Part shown: piece by piece, positions 5,907 through 7,665 of the stretch
Position numbering within the stretch: position 1 is the first letter of the stretch
How the letters are laid out: each line of letters begins with the position of its first letter
Assembly: GCA_035565335.1 (NCBI GenBank)
Contig: DATMSO010000102.1
Location: forward strand, 1-7,665
DNA: 7,665 bases
Source: Methylovorus sp035565335
Lineage (GTDB): Bacteria > Pseudomonadota > Gammaproteobacteria > Burkholderiales > Methylophilaceae
Direction: 5' to 3'
Made by a program: the position numbers and the translations under genes
The notes under the pieces: generated by a model
What the model was told of the DNA's origin: nothing
Seen by the model: only the letters and a program-made list of their open reading frames with translations
The model's database searches: none

Positions 5907-7343
5907 TTAAAACTGGAACTGCAAGCGGCTGAACAGAATGCGTTCGTCTTCACGATCGCGGATATTGGCAAAGGTGCCAGCACCACCGTCAAACTTGGTC
6001 TGCTCGTAATTGGTTGCCAGGCGCACCCACTGATTGAGGTACCAGTTCACGCCAACACCCCAGGTTTTGGCTTCCTTGGCGCTGGTGGTCGGGTTGGCAA
6101 AGCGGGCGGCCACACCAGTGGTTGCAGTACCGAAAGCGCTGCTGTCAATGCTGTTTTCCTGATAGCGTGCCACCAATTCCCATGCACCCCAGCCATCTTT
6201 GCCGGTTTCAAACGGGTTCTTCGGTTTTACGCTCTTGAAGGACGCATCTTCACCAGTGAGTACCCAGGAAGCGGCGATCTGCCAGGCATCATTCTTCAGG
6301 GTGTCATTTACGGTGTTAGCTGCGTTGCGGACTTCTTGCGAAGTGCGTGCATATTCAGCAATGACGCCAAATGGGCCATAGTAGTAATAGGCTTGTGGCG
6401 ATACGCGCACGCGGCTGCCGTCACCCACCGTGCCGGTGTTGTAGGTGAAGAAGTTCAGCTGTTGTGAAGGCGCTTTATAGCTTGGCAATGCGCCAGTGGC
6501 AGAGTCGGTGTAGGTGCCGGCAATACCAAAGCCCAGGCCTTCCAGCACGCTGTCACTGCCCTTGAACGGGGTGGTGAAAATGCGCGCTGTGTAGTCCTTG
6601 TCATTGTCAGCGTCGATACGGGTGGTTTCTTCACCACCATCGGCCGTGCCGTTGAATACACCGACGGCATAGCTCACCTTGCTGTCCAGCACATCGCCGT
6701 AAATGGAGGCGCCCAGACCACGGTTAGGCAGGAAGTTGTTGCTGACATAGCTGCGTTCGATGAACTTGATATCACCGCCGCCTTGCAGACGTTCCAGACC
6801 TACAAATGGCTTGAATTTACCAGCACGGATTTTGAATGCCGGATCAAAGCGGGCGTCGACGTAGGCATCAATCACGCGTGAGATATTTTGCGATGGAGAT
6901 GTCGTGGCATTGTTATTCGCGGTTTCACCAAACTCAGGGGTGATGCGGAAGTCATATTTTCCGAACAAGGTGCCTTGGAAGGTTGGGCGAATGCGGCGTG
7001 CGGTAAAGCCGTCATCTGCACTGGTGGTGTGATCTGGCTTGTCGAAGTGGCGGTAATCGAGCTGGATAAGGCCTTTCAGGCTATATTCGAACTGACCATC
7101 GGCCGACTTGATGCCAAAGCCAGTAGGGCCTGCCACGACGACCGGAGTTTCTTTTTTCTTGGCTGCGGCTTCTTCTGCAGCAATTTCGTTTTTACGCTCT
7201 AAAACCTTGATCTTCTGGTCGAGGTCGAGAATGGTTTGGCGCAACGCTTCGATGTCTGGATCGCCAGCGAATGCGCTGTGTGTGGCGAGTAAGAGACCAC
7301 TAGCGACAAGTGCGGATGTGATTTTGTTGATTTTGAATTGCAT
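5907..7343 (-). CDS. Phosphate-selective porin O/P-like outer-membrane porin
   Basis: This 478-aa outer-membrane beta-barrel is the probable entry route for an anion. Residues 1-26 are a signal peptide (KINK basic start, hydrophobic core, AFA cleavage site). Residues about 28-62 form a short charged coiled coil (IEALRQTILDLDQKIKVLER), as in OprO/OprP-type porins, where it may assist trimer formation. The barrel begins near residue 75 with alternating strands such as YSLKGLIQLDYRHFD, continues with RRIRPTFQGTLFGKYDF, and ends in RLQFQF with the terminal Phe recognised by the BAM assembly machinery. AAAGGGG lies about 6 bases before the ATG. The family name refers to phosphate, but the gene lies 31 bases before sbp, so sulfate or organosulfonates are the likelier substrate here (inference). 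No truncation is seen. Confidence 0.88.
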   Translation of the reverse strand: MQFKINKITSALVASGLLLATHSAFAGDPDIEALRQTILDLDQKIKVLERKNEIAAEEAAAKKKETPVVVAGPTGFGIKSADGQFEYSLKGLIQLDYRHFDKPDHTTSADDGFTARRIRPTFQGTLFGKYDFRITPEFGETANNNATTSPSQNISRVIDAYVDARFDPAFKIRAGKFKPFVGLERLQGGGDIKFIERSYVSNNFLPNRGLGASIYGDVLDSKVSYAVGVFNGTADGGEETTRIDADNDKDYTARIFTTPFKGSDSVLEGLGFGIAGTYTDSATGALPSYKAPSQQLNFFTYNTGTVGDGSRVRVSPQAYYYYGPFGVIAEYARTSQEVRNAANTVNDTLKNDAWQIAASWVLTGEDASFKSVKPKNPFETGKDGWGAWELVARYQENSIDSSAFGTATTGVAARFANPTTSAKEAKTWGVGVNWYLNQWVRLATNYEQTKFDGGAGTFANIRDREDERILFSRLQFQF

Positions 7344-7403
7344 GATGAGCCCCTTTAAATGTATTGCTTCCGGTTGTCCGGTCAGGTCATCGATATTTTT
7401 TAA

Positions 7404-7604
7404 CTAGATGGTGGCCGCTGCAGTTGCAGTAGGCTTGGATTTTTGCGGCTCGTTGCCGAAGCGGACTTTTTCGCGGCGCTCGATTTGGGTGACCCGGCCA
7501 TCGTGCACCGTGATTTCCACAGCACCAAAGCGCAGTTGCTCTACCGCACGCAGGATTTCCTGTACGACTTCAGTAGAGAGTGAGGTGCTAAACGGTTGGG
7601 ACAT
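7404..7604 (-). CDS. Small DUF2292 / YezD-like protein
   Basis: This 66-aa cytoplasmic protein matches the DUF2292 (YezD) family: a short amphipathic helix (VVQEILRAVEQLRFG, 13-27) followed by a beta-hairpin core (VEITVHDGRVTQIERREKVRF, in two parts, 29-49), then a Lys/Thr/Ala-rich tail. The family has no established function; members are often found beside sulfate-uptake or cysteine genes, which suits this position. I chose the ATG at 7604 because GGAGA lies 8 bases upstream; an in-frame ATG at 7643 would add 13 residues that do not resemble the family. It is the first gene of the minus-strand operon in this window, 60 bases before the porin gene. Its promoter probably lies at or beyond the right edge. 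Confidence 0.85.
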   Translation of the reverse strand: MSQPFSTSLSTEVVQEILRAVEQLRFGAVEITVHDGRVTQIERREKVRFGNEPQKSKPTATAAATI

Positions 7605-7665
7605 GGCAAGTTTCTCCAGCAAATTGAATCGAATGCTGCGCACTTTACCTAGCTATGTTAATAAT

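Noticed and set aside
4832..5932. Plus-strand open frame (366 codons) opposite sbp
   Set aside because: It is antisense to a full-length Sbp with signal peptide and signature motifs; its translation has no recognisable family features.
7642..7647. TAAAGT as a minus-strand -10 box for the DUF2292-porin-sbp operon
   Set aside because: The matching -35 would fall at or beyond the right edge, so the promoter cannot be judged from this window.
1..7665. CRISPR arrays, tRNA or rRNA genes, insertion sequences, attachment sites
   Set aside because: I saw no spaced direct repeats, tRNA-like cloverleaf, rRNA segment, transposase or terminal inverted repeats in the window.

Overview
The window reads as a chromosomal sulfur-metabolism locus from a Gram-negative proteobacterium. 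A betaproteobacterium, possibly of the Methylophilaceae, is my best guess, from the style of the Sbp, porin and EpsC proteins; that placement is inference and was not tested. The Gram-negative assignment is firmer: there is an outer-membrane porin ending in phenylalanine and a periplasmic Sbp with a Sec signal peptide.

Layout. Positions 1-220 are AT-rich and non-coding, with a 17-bp palindrome, a weak promoter candidate and a strong terminator-like hairpin just before the first gene. Positions 221-4083 (+ strand) form a three-gene operon: serine O-acetyltransferase EpsC, a family 2A (SrpI-type) encapsulin shell protein, and a SufS-like group II cysteine desulfurase. The desulfurase carries a roughly 230-residue, low-complexity N-terminal extension typical of encapsulin cargo. 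A long bidirectional terminator (4134-4170) separates this operon from a convergent minus-strand operon. Read 5' to 3' on the minus strand, that operon holds a small DUF2292/YezD-like protein (7604-7404), a phosphate-selective-porin-like outer-membrane protein (7343-5907), sulfate-binding protein Sbp (5875-4865), a DUF2325 protein (4796-4455) and a single-domain molbindin, Mop (4408-4193).

How it fits together (inference). The minus-strand genes would bring sulfate across the outer membrane and capture it in the periplasm. The inner-membrane permease and ATPase (CysT/CysW/CysA) are not in the window. The plus-strand genes would make O-acetylserine, the carbon skeleton for cysteine, and enclose a cysteine desulfurase in a protein nanocompartment that stores or processes cysteine sulfur. 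The encapsulin/desulfurase pair is the standout system. Family 2A encapsulins with cysteine desulfurase cargo are already described, so the less explored parts are the short-repeat tract in the cargo domain, the 14-bp shell/cargo gene overlap, the possible leader control in front of epsC, and the DUF2325-Mop pair attached to Sbp.
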